A stretch of DNA of 64,000 nucleotides from Ruminococcaceae bacterium UBA5413. Its GTDB lineage: Bacteria; Bacillota; Clostridia; Oscillospirales; Acutalibacteraceae. Below are positions 17,028 to 25,795 of the stretch, piece by piece (the stretch's first letter is position 1; each line of letters begins with the position of its first letter). The position numbers were made by a program, and so were the translations under genes. The stretch is from contig DHNP01000010.1 of assembly GCA_002409585.1 (NCBI GenBank), positions 17,324 through 81,323 on the forward strand, written 5' to 3'. The notes below the pieces were generated by a model. That model worked only from the letters and a program-made list of their open reading frames with translations. It was not told the origin of the DNA and searched no databases.

Positions 17028-19235
17028 ATGGCTAAAGGCACTACCATACGAATGTGGCACAGGACGGTATTTATACTGCTGCTTATCATAATTTTAGGTT
17101 TCGGCACCGTCGTTTCCAGCCTTGCCAAGCTGCAGCTTGCCCAGGGGGCGGAGCTCAAAACGAAAGCTTTCGACAACCAGCTGCAAAGCACGCCTTTAAC
17201 AGCGCAGCGCGGCACAATATATGACTGCAACATGAAAAAACTTGCTGAAAGCGCGAACGTTTGGGACGTTATTTTAGAACCTGCCTGCATAACGAACGAC
17301 AAGGACCGCAAAACAATATCTGAGGGACTTTCAAAAATCCTCGGCCTTGACAACGACGACCTGCTTAAAAAGTGCCAAAAGAAAAGTTCCTACTATGAAG
17401 TCATAAAAAAGAAAATTGAAGCCGACACGCGCGACGAAATACTGCAGTTTGAAAATAAAAACGGTATAAAAAACGGTATCCGCCTCGTAGAGGACTACAA
17501 GAGGTATTATCCTTACGGCGCGTTCGCATCCACGGTGCTCGGCTTTACAGGGACTGACAGCCAGGGCCTTTCCGGCATAGAGGCACAGTACGACAAGTAC
17601 CTTACGGGCGTAAACGGCAAGCTTGTCACCGCGCGCAACGCTGTTGGGGCGGATATGCCCGTCGACTATGAGCAGGAGGTAAAAGCTCAGGACGGCAACA
17701 GCCTCGTGCTTACGATAGACGAGGTGGTACAGCATGCGCTTGAAAAAAACCTTGAGGAGGGCCTCGCGGACAATAAAGTGCAAAACCGCGGCTGCGCTAT
17801 AGTCATAAACGTAAAAACCGGCACTATACTCGGCATGGCGGTAAAAGGTGACTTTGACCCCAACAACCCGTTCGTAATTGCCGACAAAACCAAGGCTGAA
17901 CAAATAAACGCCATAACTGACAGTGAAGAAAAGAAAAAGGCGACTGACGCGGCCCTTCAGGAGCAATGGCGCAACAAATGCATAAGCGACACGTATTACC
18001 CTGGCTCTGTTTTTAAAATGGTTACCGGGGCATCTGCAATGGAAGAAAACCTTGTTACTGAAAACACGCCGTTTAACTGCCCCAGTTACCTTACCATACA
18101 GGGCAGGCAGGTGCATGACTGGAAGACGTTCGGGCACTTGACTTTTGCCCAGGGAGTGTGCGAGTCGAGCAACGTCGTTTTCATGCAGGTAGGGCAGATG
18201 CTCGGTGTAAACCTTTTCTGCAAGTATTTCGACGCGTTCGGTTTTACTCAGAAAACGGGCATAGACCTGCCCGGCGAATCACGCAGCATCTACGTGCAGC
18301 AGGGAAATATGACGGCGCTTGACCTCGCCTGCGCTTCGTTCGGCCAGACAAACAAGATAACGCCTATACAGATGATAACCGCGACATGCGCCGTAGCTAA
18401 CGGCGGCTACCTCGTCCAGCCGCATATAGTAAGCCAGATAGTTGACAGCAAAGGCAATATAGTAAAGACGTCCGATACGTCGCCTAAGCGCCAGGTCATT
18501 TCAAAAACGACGTCGCAGCGCATGTGCAAAATTCTTGAGGAGGATGCCAAGTCCGGCACCGCCTCCACCGGGTATATACCCGGCTACAGGGTTGCCGGCA
18601 AAACAGGGACTTCACAAAAAACCGAGATAAAAACAAGCAGCGAGTACATTGCCTCATACTGCGGCTTTGCGCCCGCGGACGACCCGCAGGTAGCCATGCT
18701 CGTGTTTTATGACGAACCGCACGGCAGCAGTTATTACGGCAGCCCTGTGGCAGGACCTACCTTTAACAAGACAATGAGCGAAATACTCCCGTATTTAGGC
18801 GTTGAACCAAAATATACGGACGATGAGCTTGGCAAGCTTGACGTAAAGTCGCCTGATGTGGTAAATAATAAGCTTGCTGATGCTAAAAATAAAATATCAA
18901 AGGAAGAGCTTAAAGTTAAAGTGTACGGCAGCGGCGATAAAGTCGTTTCACAGATTCCCGAGGCCGGCAAGTCAATACCGAGAGGCGGCACGGTAGTGCT
19001 GTTTACGGATAAGGACAGCGGCAGTTCTGCCTCGTCGGTTGTGCCGGACTTCACCGGAATGACGCTTTCTCAGGCAAACAGCCGCGCGTCTGACGCTGGT
19101 ATAAACATAAGCATCACCGGCGCGGCGCTTACCGGTACGAACGCCATTGCCAACTCGCAGAGCATTGCGGGAGGAACCAAGGTTAAGCCGGGTACGGTCG
19201 TTACTGTTACGTTCGCTGCGAAAAACCAGGTATGA
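17028..19235 (+). CDS. spoVD: class B penicillin-binding protein with PASTA domains (SpoVD/PBP2 type)
   Basis: A 735-residue peptidoglycan transpeptidase. One N-terminal membrane anchor (about residues 12-33) is followed by the dimerisation domain beginning QRGTIYDCN. The penicillin-binding domain has the SxxK serine in PGSVFKM (about 330), the SxN in CESSNVV (about 382) and AGKTGTS (about 530). Two C-terminal PASTA repeats follow (about 605-665 and 672-735). The ATG at 17028 follows AAGAGG by 7 nt. B. subtilis SpoVD (spore cortex) has one PASTA repeat and PBP2B (septum) two, so the exact role is uncertain; context favours septal synthesis. Confidence 0.88.
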   Translation: MAKGTTIRMWHRTVFILLLIIILGFGTVVSSLAKLQLAQGAELKTKAFDNQLQSTPLTAQRGTIYDCNMKKLAESANVWDVILEPACITNDKDRKTISEGLSKILGLDNDDLLKKCQKKSSYYEVIKKKIEADTRDEILQFENKNGIKNGIRLVEDYKRYYPYGAFASTVLGFTGTDSQGLSGIEAQYDKYLTGVNGKLVTARNAVGADMPVDYEQEVKAQDGNSLVLTIDEVVQHALEKNLEEGLADNKVQNRGCAIVINVKTGTILGMAVKGDFDPNNPFVIADKTKAEQINAITDSEEKKKATDAALQEQWRNKCISDTYYPGSVFKMVTGASAMEENLVTENTPFNCPSYLTIQGRQVHDWKTFGHLTFAQGVCESSNVVFMQVGQMLGVNLFCKYFDAFGFTQKTGIDLPGESRSIYVQQGNMTALDLACASFGQTNKITPIQMITATCAVANGGYLVQPHIVSQIVDSKGNIVKTSDTSPKRQVISKTTSQRMCKILEEDAKSGTASTGYIPGYRVAGKTGTSQKTEIKTSSEYIASYCGFAPADDPQVAMLVFYDEPHGSSYYGSPVAGPTFNKTMSEILPYLGVEPKYTDDELGKLDVKSPDVVNNKLADAKNKISKEELKVKVYGSGDKVVSQIPEAGKSIPRGGTVVLFTDKDSGSSASSVVPDFTGMTLSQANSRASDAGINISITGAALTGTNAIANSQSIAGGTKVKPGTVVTVTFAAKNQV

Positions 19236-19265
19236 CGTACCTTGCCGCAGTTAGGAGGAAACGCT

Positions 19266-19775
19266 ATGTCAGGGACAGAGAAAAAAGTAGTTTGCGTCGC
19301 CGAGAAAATAGGCTGCGCAGCCGATATCGTTGTTGGCATTTTAAAGCTTTGCGGCCGTGAGGGGTGCATAGAAGTAGTAAAGGGGGCGCAGTTTCCGGAA
19401 ATACATGAGCCTACTGTACTTCTGCTGTGTCAGGACTGCGGCGGTATAACTGCCGGGGAATGCCAGTGCGTAGTGTCGGAGTACTCGCTTGCGCGTAATA
19501 TAAAAAACTGTAATCCTAAAACGCTGAGAACGTATTCCTCAAAAACTGACGCGGCCGATTTCACAGCGAGGAATATACGCGTTACGCCTGACGGGTTTAC
19601 GGCTTTCGAAATAGTAGGTGTAGGTATAATAGGGCGCGTCAGGCTTAACACACAAAGAAGCGGCGTTATTGACGACGTTTTGGGCGCCGCCGCCGCCGCC
19701 GTCGAAACCGGCATACCGTTTGCCGATGTGCTGAAAGCACTTAACAGCGCTGAACTTGGGCGCTTGTGCCTATGA
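19266..19775 (+). CDS. Mur-ligase-like central-domain protein lacking an ATP site
   Basis: A 169-residue protein in the slot normally held by murE/murF. The second half reads like the end of a Mur ligase central domain: a strand ending in VVSEYS, a LRTYSSKTDAADFTARNI stretch (compare the tyG...ADf.A.nI pattern of MurE/MurF), GFTAFEIVGVG, then DDVLGAAAAAVETGIPFADVL, matching the N.laAaAva..lGi...di helix. The GKT ATP loop and the C-terminal ligase domain are absent, so it cannot be an active ligase. GGAGGAAA lies 4 nt before the ATG. It may be a domesticated remnant or a small binding protein. The frame is intact. Confidence 0.6.
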   Translation: MSGTEKKVVCVAEKIGCAADIVVGILKLCGREGCIEVVKGAQFPEIHEPTVLLLCQDCGGITAGECQCVVSEYSLARNIKNCNPKTLRTYSSKTDAADFTARNIRVTPDGFTAFEIVGVGIIGRVRLNTQRSGVIDDVLGAAAAAVETGIPFADVLKALNSAELGRLCL

Positions 19776-19780
19776 ATTTC

Positions 19781-19808
19781 TTGCAAAATTATAAAATACA
19801 GGTATGAT
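19781..19808 (+). promoter_or_regulatory. possible internal promoter before mraY
   Basis: TTGCAA (19781-19786) and TATGAT (19803-19808) are 16 bp apart in the 72-bp gap before mraY. The -10 is imperfect, so it would be a secondary promoter within the cluster. Confidence 0.4.
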
Positions 19809-19847
19809 AATTTAAAGATTATGCAGAATAAGGGTGGATAAAACAGG

Positions 19848-20855
19848 ATGGATTATATTTTGATAATGTCGGCCGCTATGATTTCTTTTACGGTAACGGC
19901 TTTGCTCGGCAAATCGGTCATACCGTTTCTTCACAGGATAAATTTCGGCCAGACAATAAGGGAGTCAGGCCCCAAGTGGCACAAAAAGAAAAACGGCACA
20001 CCGACAATGGGCGGCTTCATGTTTATAATCGGTATTGTTTTGTCCTGCGCTGTATGCGCCGCCATATACTACGGGGTTAAAGGCTCCAGCCCGCTCAACG
20101 CTCTTATGCGCACAAAGATAGTCGGCGGCCTCATTATGGCCATAGGCTTCGGGTTCATAGGGTTCCTTGACGACTATATCAAAGTAGTCAAAAAGCGCAA
20201 CCTCGGCCTTACCGCGGGGCAAAAGCTTGTTTTGCAGTTCCTTGCCGCGGGGGCATATCTCTGCTCGATATACCTTGCAGGAGGAAGGTCCGTAACGCTC
20301 ATACCTTTCGCGGGCAAGGCCGACTTCGGCATATGGTACTGGATAGTGGCGCTGCTCGGCATAGTCGGCGTCGCAAACGCTGTGAATTTCACGGACGGCA
20401 TTGACGGGCTTAATGCTTCCGTTACATTTTTCGTTTCACTTGTTTTTATAGTCATAGCGGGTATGATGAACGTTACTCCGGCCGGTATACTTGCCGCCGC
20501 TGCCGCCGGCGGATGCCTTGGGTTCATTGTTTGGAATTTTTACCCCGCAAAAGTTTTTATGGGGGACACCGGCTCCCTGTTTTTAGGGGGGCTTGTATGC
20601 GCGCTCGGCTTTTCGCTTGATATCCCTATTTTGATTTTGCTTATAGGAATAATATATATAGTGGAAATACTGTCGGTAGTTATACAGGTGGCTTATTTTA
20701 AAGCGACGCACGGCAAGCGCCTTTTTAAAATGAGCCCTATACACCACCATTTTGAGATGTGCGGCTGGAGTGAAGTTAAAATTTGTTTTGTTTTCAGCCT
20801 TGTGACTGTTTTGGCCGGCCTCGGCGCTATACTGCTTGTGTCGTACGGCCTGTAA
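19848..20855 (+). CDS. mraY: phospho-N-acetylmuramoyl-pentapeptide-transferase
   Basis: A 335-residue polytopic membrane enzyme (about ten segments) that makes lipid I on undecaprenyl phosphate. GTPTMGG (about residue 49), the catalytic FLDDYIKV (about 107), NFTDGIDGLNA (about 183), FMGDTGSL (about 240) and the SPIHHHFE loop (about 300) are all intact. It is transcribed with the flanking dcw genes. Confidence 0.96.
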   Translation: MDYILIMSAAMISFTVTALLGKSVIPFLHRINFGQTIRESGPKWHKKKNGTPTMGGFMFIIGIVLSCAVCAAIYYGVKGSSPLNALMRTKIVGGLIMAIGFGFIGFLDDYIKVVKKRNLGLTAGQKLVLQFLAAGAYLCSIYLAGGRSVTLIPFAGKADFGIWYWIVALLGIVGVANAVNFTDGIDGLNASVTFFVSLVFIVIAGMMNVTPAGILAAAAAGGCLGFIVWNFYPAKVFMGDTGSLFLGGLVCALGFSLDIPILILLIGIIYIVEILSVVIQVAYFKATHGKRLFKMSPIHHHFEMCGWSEVKICFVFSLVTVLAGLGAILLVSYGL

Positions 20856-20989
20856 ATTATTGTGCCGGATTAAGTTTTAATACCGTGCCGGCACAGGAAC
20901 CGACAAAATTAATGCGCCGCATTTGCTTAAATAGTAGATATGGCCCGCGCTGCCTTTAATGATATGTTGGGGAAAGGAGAGTGAACTTT

Positions 20990-22228
20990 GTGGCAGGAAT
21001 GTACGGAAACACTTCGGGACCGGTGGCGCATCCGAACGGGCAGGCAATGCGTGAAGGGCGTACGCCACCAGCCGCGGTTAAAAAAGTAAGGAAAAAATTC
21101 AAGGCGTTTTCCGTACGTTCGGGGATGGATCTGCCGTTTTTCTTTTTAGTGCTCGTACTTCTCGTAATAGGCCTTATTATGATGTTTTCCGCAGGGTATG
21201 CATATGCCCTTTACAGGTATGGAGACAGCTATTTTTTCATAAAAAGACAGCTTGTCTTTGCTGTTTTCGGCATTGCCGTTATGATATTTCTTTCCTATTT
21301 CGATTATCACAGGTTTCATGCATTTGCCGTACCTATACTGCTCCTGTCATACGCGCTGCTTGTTTTGGTGCGTTTCATGCCCGCTGTCAAAGGCGTGCAC
21401 AGGTGGATAACGTTAGGCCCCCTCGGCCAGTTCCAGCCGTCGGAAATAGCTAAGTTCGCGGTTATACTTATTTTTGCGCATCTTATTTCAATAAATTTCG
21501 ACAGGATGGGCACGTTCCGCTACGGGGTGCTGCCGTACGTTATCATTTTAGGCGTTACCGCCGTACTCCTGCTTTGGGAACCGCACGTTTCCGCCACTGT
21601 CATAACGGTTGTGCTCGGCGCTGTCATGCTTTTTATAGGCGGAGTAAAGCTAAGGTGGTTCGCCATGGCGTTCGGCGCTGCCGGAGCGGGCATTTTATAC
21701 CTTGTTAAATTTACAAAAGAATTTACTTACGCCAATATGCGCATAGCCGCATGGCTAAACCCGTTTTCAAATGAAAGCAAAGAGCTTATCAAGGCAAGCT
21801 GGCAGACAAGGCAGTCGCTGTACGCCATAGGCTCGGGCGGGCTTTTTGGGCTTGGTTTCGGCCAGTCAAGGCAGAAGTACCTTTATATACCGGAGCCTGC
21901 TAACGACTCAATATTTGCCATAGTCTGCGAGGAACTTGGATTTATAGGCGCGCTTATAATAATCATCCTTTTCGCCATGCTTGTTTGGCGCGGCGTAACC
22001 ATATCACTTAAGGCAAAGGATAAGTTCGGTATGCTTTTGGGAACGGGGCTTGTTATTCAGATAGGCCTGCAGGTTATACTGAACATAGCCGTCGCAACTA
22101 ACACAATACCCAATACCGGCATAAGCATGCCGTTTTTCAGCTACGGCGGGTCATCGCTCGTTATATTGCTGGCCGAGATGGGTATAGTGCTTTCCATATC
22201 GCGCACGTCGGCTATAGAAAAAATTTAG
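20990..22228 (+). CDS. ftsW: SEDS peptidoglycan polymerase FtsW/SpoVE
   Basis: A 412-residue SEDS-family glycosyltransferase with about ten membrane segments after a basic 45-residue N-terminal tail. The catalytic-region aspartate and motif are seen around WLNPFSNES, QSLYAIGSGGLFGLGFGQSRQK and PEPANDSIFAIVCEELG; the C-terminus has GISMPFFSYGGSS. The GTG at 20990 is preferred: AAGGAG ends 10 nt before it, while the GTG at 20981 abuts the site. It likely works with the class B PBP encoded upstream. FtsW versus SpoVE cannot be separated by sequence alone. Confidence 0.9.
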   Translation: MAGMYGNTSGPVAHPNGQAMREGRTPPAAVKKVRKKFKAFSVRSGMDLPFFFLVLVLLVIGLIMMFSAGYAYALYRYGDSYFFIKRQLVFAVFGIAVMIFLSYFDYHRFHAFAVPILLLSYALLVLVRFMPAVKGVHRWITLGPLGQFQPSEIAKFAVILIFAHLISINFDRMGTFRYGVLPYVIILGVTAVLLLWEPHVSATVITVVLGAVMLFIGGVKLRWFAMAFGAAGAGILYLVKFTKEFTYANMRIAAWLNPFSNESKELIKASWQTRQSLYAIGSGGLFGLGFGQSRQKYLYIPEPANDSIFAIVCEELGFIGALIIIILFAMLVWRGVTISLKAKDKFGMLLGTGLVIQIGLQVILNIAVATNTIPNTGISMPFFSYGGSSLVILLAEMGIVLSISRTSAIEKI

Positions 22229-22246
22229 CTTTTTACGGAGGGTAAG

Positions 22247-23365
22247 ATGAGAGTACTGTTTGCAGGCGGCGGGACCGCCGGGCATATAAATCCGGCTCTT
22301 GCCATAGCGGGGTACCTGCGCGAGCGTGAACCGGAAACGGAAATACTTTATATAGGCGCTAAAGGCGGCATGGAAGAAAAGCTCGTGCCCGACGCCGGCT
22401 ATGCATTTAAAAGCATAACCATTTCTGGGTTCCAGCGAAAGCTGACTTTAAAGAATATAGCCCGCAACTTAAAAACCGCCGTTTATGTTTTTACGTCGAG
22501 TTCGCAGGCAAAAAAAATCATTAAATCATTTAAACCCGATATATGCGTAGGCACGGGCGGGTACGTTTCAGGGCCTGTAATACGTGAAGCCATAAAGATG
22601 AAAATACCTTCTGTCATACATGAGCAGAACGCCTTCCCCGGCGTAACCAACAAGATGCTTTCAAAGCGCGCCGACAGGACCATGCTCGCCGTTATGGACG
22701 CGCAGAAATGCCTGAGCGATTCAGCAAGGTGCGTGCTTACCGGCAACCCGGTGCGCCAGGAGGTTATAAGGGCTAAAAAAGAGGAGTCGCGCAAAAAGCT
22801 CGGGCTTGACAGCCGCCCTATGATACTTTCATTCGGCGGAAGCCTCGGCGCGCGTAAAATAAATGAGGCCGTTGCCGACCTTATAGCGGAAAGCACCTCA
22901 GCGGGAAAGTTCCAGCATATACACGGTTACGGCAAATGGGGAAAATGGTTTCCAGACTTACTTAAAGAAAAGGGCGTGGACCTTAAAAAGCACAAAGAAA
23001 TAGATGTGCGCGAGTACATAGACAACATGCCTGACTGCCTTGCCGCGGCAGACCTTGTCATATGCCGCGCGGGAGCCATAACCCTAAGCGAGGTCCAGGC
23101 ACAGGGCAAGGCGTCTATACTGATACCTTCGCCGAACGTTGCTGAAAACCACCAGTACCACAACGCTATGTCGCTCGTAAGCCGCGGCGCGGCAGAGATA
23201 ATAGAGGAGAAAGATTTGTCAGGCAAGTCGCTTTGCGGCAAGGTGGACATGATGTTCAACACACCTGGCAAAATAGCTTCCGTTTCAGCAAACGCGCGCA
23301 AAACCGCTATATTGGATGCAAACGAAAGGATATATAAAATAATAAAGGAGGTTTTAAACGAATAA
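22247..23365 (+). CDS. murG: UDP-GlcNAc:undecaprenyl-PP-MurNAc-pentapeptide GlcNAc transferase
   Basis: A 372-residue peripheral GT-B enzyme converting lipid I to lipid II. The N-terminal GGGTAGHINPALA (residues 6-18), VGTGGYVSGP (about 100), HEQNAFPG (about 125), the donor-site FGGSLGA (about 205) and the late RAGAITLSEV (about 275) with AENHQYHNA are all present. GGAGGG lies 5 nt before the ATG. Confidence 0.95.
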   Translation: MRVLFAGGGTAGHINPALAIAGYLREREPETEILYIGAKGGMEEKLVPDAGYAFKSITISGFQRKLTLKNIARNLKTAVYVFTSSSQAKKIIKSFKPDICVGTGGYVSGPVIREAIKMKIPSVIHEQNAFPGVTNKMLSKRADRTMLAVMDAQKCLSDSARCVLTGNPVRQEVIRAKKEESRKKLGLDSRPMILSFGGSLGARKINEAVADLIAESTSAGKFQHIHGYGKWGKWFPDLLKEKGVDLKKHKEIDVREYIDNMPDCLAAADLVICRAGAITLSEVQAQGKASILIPSPNVAENHQYHNAMSLVSRGAAEIIEEKDLSGKSLCGKVDMMFNTPGKIASVSANARKTAILDANERIYKIIKEVLNE

Positions 23366-23504
23366 ATTTCATATGATACGTTGGCAAACCCTTTTTACCC
23401 GTTTGGAATGATATGGGACAAGCGTAATTATTTATGCTTTAAGTCGCGTCACGCAATATCCGTTACGGCATAATATATAACAGAATTGTTTTGGGGGTAT
23501 TGCT

Positions 23505-24758
23505 ATGCCGGAATTAATAATAAACGGGGCCAAAAAGCTTTGCGGCAAAATTCAAATGCACGGGGCCAAAAACAGCACACTGCCGCTGATGGCGGCTTCC
23601 CTTATCTGTAGGGGGGAATGCGTACTGCATAACTGTCCGGGCTTGTCCGACGTAGACACGGCTATTAAAATACTGCGGCACATTGGCTGCAGTGTGAAAC
23701 GTGAAGGCTCCGACGTTATCATAAATCCGCTTACCGCAAAATACTACGATATTCCTGACAATTTGATGAGGGAAATGCGCTCGTCAATTATTTTTTTAGG
23801 CGCTATAGTAAGCCTTTTCGGCAAAGGGGTTCTTTCGCTGCCGGGCGGCTGCGAACTTGGCCCCAGGCCCATAGACCTGCATTTGTCGGCCCTGCGCAAA
23901 TTAGGTGTTGACATAGAAGAAAACCACGGATGCCTTAACTGCTCCGTTCCGGACGGGATAAAAGGAGCGGAAATAAACCTTTTGTTTCCAAGCGTAGGCG
24001 CTACTGAAAATATAATCATAGCGGCGGCTGTCTCAAAGGGGAGTACGGTAATAAGCAACGCGGCGATGGAACCTGAAATATGTGATTTGGCGGATTTTTT
24101 AAATTCATGCGGGGCAAAAGTATACGGCGCCGGCAGCAGTACCGTCATCATAGAAGGCGTTAAACGCCTTACAGGCTGCGAACATACGGTTATCCCTGAC
24201 CGCATAGCGGCGGCAACGTACCTTGCGGCGGCAGCGGCAACCGGAAGCACGCTTACAGTGGGCAGCATAGTGCCGGATCATCTGGCGCCGGTGGTATCCC
24301 CGCTCGAGGAAAGCGGATGTGTTATTGAATTTTGCGGTAATGAAGTCAGGGTAGAGGCTCCGGAACGCCTTAAGAGAATAAAGAGCATAAGGACAATGCC
24401 GTACCCGGGCTTTCCTACGGATGCTCAGCCGCCTGTCATGGCTATGGCCGCGCTTGCGGAGGGAACGAGCGTATTTGTGGAAAATATCTTTGAAAGCCGC
24501 TATAAGCACGTTGGCGAGCTTTTAAGGCTCGGGGCAAATATAAAGGTCGAGGGACGTGTCGCAATCGTCGAAGGAGTAAAAAAACTTTCCGGCGCCTCCG
24601 TTGAGGCAACTGACCTGCGCGGCGGCGCGGCCCTTGTAGTGGCCGGCCTGGCTGCGGAAGGGACGACATGCGTGACAGGCCTGCACCACCTTGACAGGGG
24701 ATATGAAAATATTGAGGGTAATTTCACATCGCTCGGCGCTGATATAAAAAGAGTGTAA
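23505..24758 (+). CDS. murA: UDP-N-acetylglucosamine 1-carboxyvinyltransferase
   Basis: A 417-residue EPSP-synthase-fold enzyme, the first committed step of peptidoglycan synthesis. LHGAKNS-type motif HGAKNSTLP (residue 19 on), the fosfomycin-target cysteine in PGGCELGPRPIDLH (about residue 120), and TMPYPGFPTDAQP (about 300) are intact. GGCELGPRP is more like the MurA2/MurZ paralogue wording than GCAIGARP. A GGGGG site precedes the ATG. It is separated from murG by 139 bp without a clear terminator. Confidence 0.95.
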   Translation: MPELIINGAKKLCGKIQMHGAKNSTLPLMAASLICRGECVLHNCPGLSDVDTAIKILRHIGCSVKREGSDVIINPLTAKYYDIPDNLMREMRSSIIFLGAIVSLFGKGVLSLPGGCELGPRPIDLHLSALRKLGVDIEENHGCLNCSVPDGIKGAEINLLFPSVGATENIIIAAAVSKGSTVISNAAMEPEICDLADFLNSCGAKVYGAGSSTVIIEGVKRLTGCEHTVIPDRIAAATYLAAAAATGSTLTVGSIVPDHLAPVVSPLEESGCVIEFCGNEVRVEAPERLKRIKSIRTMPYPGFPTDAQPPVMAMAALAEGTSVFVENIFESRYKHVGELLRLGANIKVEGRVAIVEGVKKLSGASVEATDLRGGAALVVAGLAAEGTTCVTGLHHLDRGYENIEGNFTSLGADIKRV

Positions 24759-24784
24759 TAAAGTATCTGACTGGAGAAATCGCA

Positions 24785-25690
24785 ATGCGCAGATATACGG
24801 AAAACGGCATAGGCGACCCTGAACGGTTCTACGACCCCAAAAGCGGCGGGTACAGGCGGGCGCCTGACCTCGGCACGGCGACGCGGGCCGAGCCGGCTGC
24901 GGACGGCGCCGCAAAGAGGGCACAGGCAAGGGCAAAACGCCGGCGCCGCCGCCTCTGCATATTTTACATAGTGACGTTTTTGCTTGTGTTGTCGGCGGGA
25001 GCATTTTTAGCTCTTAAAGTCTTTTTTAAAGTAAACAGTATTAAAGTGGAAGGTACTTCATGCTATACTATTGAACAGATAAAAAAAAGCAGCGGGCTTA
25101 AAACAGGGGAAAACCTTATTTTAGCCGACACGCGCAAAGCCGAAACCGACATATGCAAAAAGCTGCCGTATATAGGCACTGTTAAAGTGAGCCGCCGTTT
25201 TCCGGAAGAAATAGTAATAAAAGTTACGGCGGCGGTAGCCCGCGGCGCCATACAGAGCGGCGGAAAATACATACTCGTTTCGGCGGACGGCAAGGTGCTT
25301 GAAGTGTCGGGCAAGCTCCCAGCTAACTCCGCGCTGATAAAAGGCATAGACGTGATGTCGGCTAAAGCAGGCGAAAAGGTGGGTATAAAGGATGCCTCAA
25401 AGCTGGAGATACTTAAAAATATCCTTAAAGTCTTAGACGAGCAGAAATTAACAAAAATCACGTCTTTGGATTTTTCTAAGACAGATAAAATATGCATTGT
25501 ATACGACAGCCGCGTTACTATAAACCTTGGCGTTCCGTCTGACATTGATTATAAAATAAGGTTCGCTAAAAACATACTCGAAAATAAAATACAGAGCAAT
25601 GAAAAAGGCACGCTGGACATGTCCACGGCGGCGGAAAACGACCGCGCATACTTTGACCCGGACTACGCCTCGCCGGCTTCATCGGGTTAA
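24785..25690 (+). CDS. ftsQ: cell division protein FtsQ/DivIB
   Basis: A 301-residue bitopic protein: a basic cytoplasmic region (to about 58, RAKRRRRR), one membrane segment (about 60-82), then a POTRA domain (VNSIKVEGTSCYTIEQI, about 87-150) and a beta domain ending near 285. It forms a complex with FtsL and DivIC at the septum. GGAG lies 9 nt before the ATG. It is the last gene before the ftsZ promoter. Confidence 0.88.
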   Translation: MRRYTENGIGDPERFYDPKSGGYRRAPDLGTATRAEPAADGAAKRAQARAKRRRRRLCIFYIVTFLLVLSAGAFLALKVFFKVNSIKVEGTSCYTIEQIKKSSGLKTGENLILADTRKAETDICKKLPYIGTVKVSRRFPEEIVIKVTAAVARGAIQSGGKYILVSADGKVLEVSGKLPANSALIKGIDVMSAKAGEKVGIKDASKLEILKNILKVLDEQKLTKITSLDFSKTDKICIVYDSRVTINLGVPSDIDYKIRFAKNILENKIQSNEKGTLDMSTAAENDRAYFDPDYASPASSG

Positions 25691-25712
25691 AGTAAATATT
25701 TAAGTTAACACA

Positions 25713-25740
25713 TTGAAAAACATTATAAAAAGTGTATAAT
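25713..25740 (+). promoter_or_regulatory. ftsZ promoter
   Basis: TTGAAA (25713-25718) and TATAAT (25735-25740) are 16 bp apart, 56 bp before ftsZ. This gives ftsZ its own transcription start within the dcw cluster. Confidence 0.75.
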
Positions 25741-25746
25741 TAATTG

Positions 25747-25769
25747 ATATGAAGCTATTCATATTTTTT
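25747..25769 (+). terminator. small hairpin plus T-run in the ftsZ leader
   Basis: ATATGAA (25747-25753) pairs perfectly with TTCATAT (25758-25764) around a 4-nt loop and runs into TTTTTT. It lies at about +1 to +22 of the predicted ftsZ transcript, so it could terminate readthrough from ftsQ or act as a stabilising 5' hairpin. The AT-rich stem is weak. Confidence 0.45.
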
Positions 25770-25795
25770 GAATACTTCGGAAAGGGGATTCGTAC

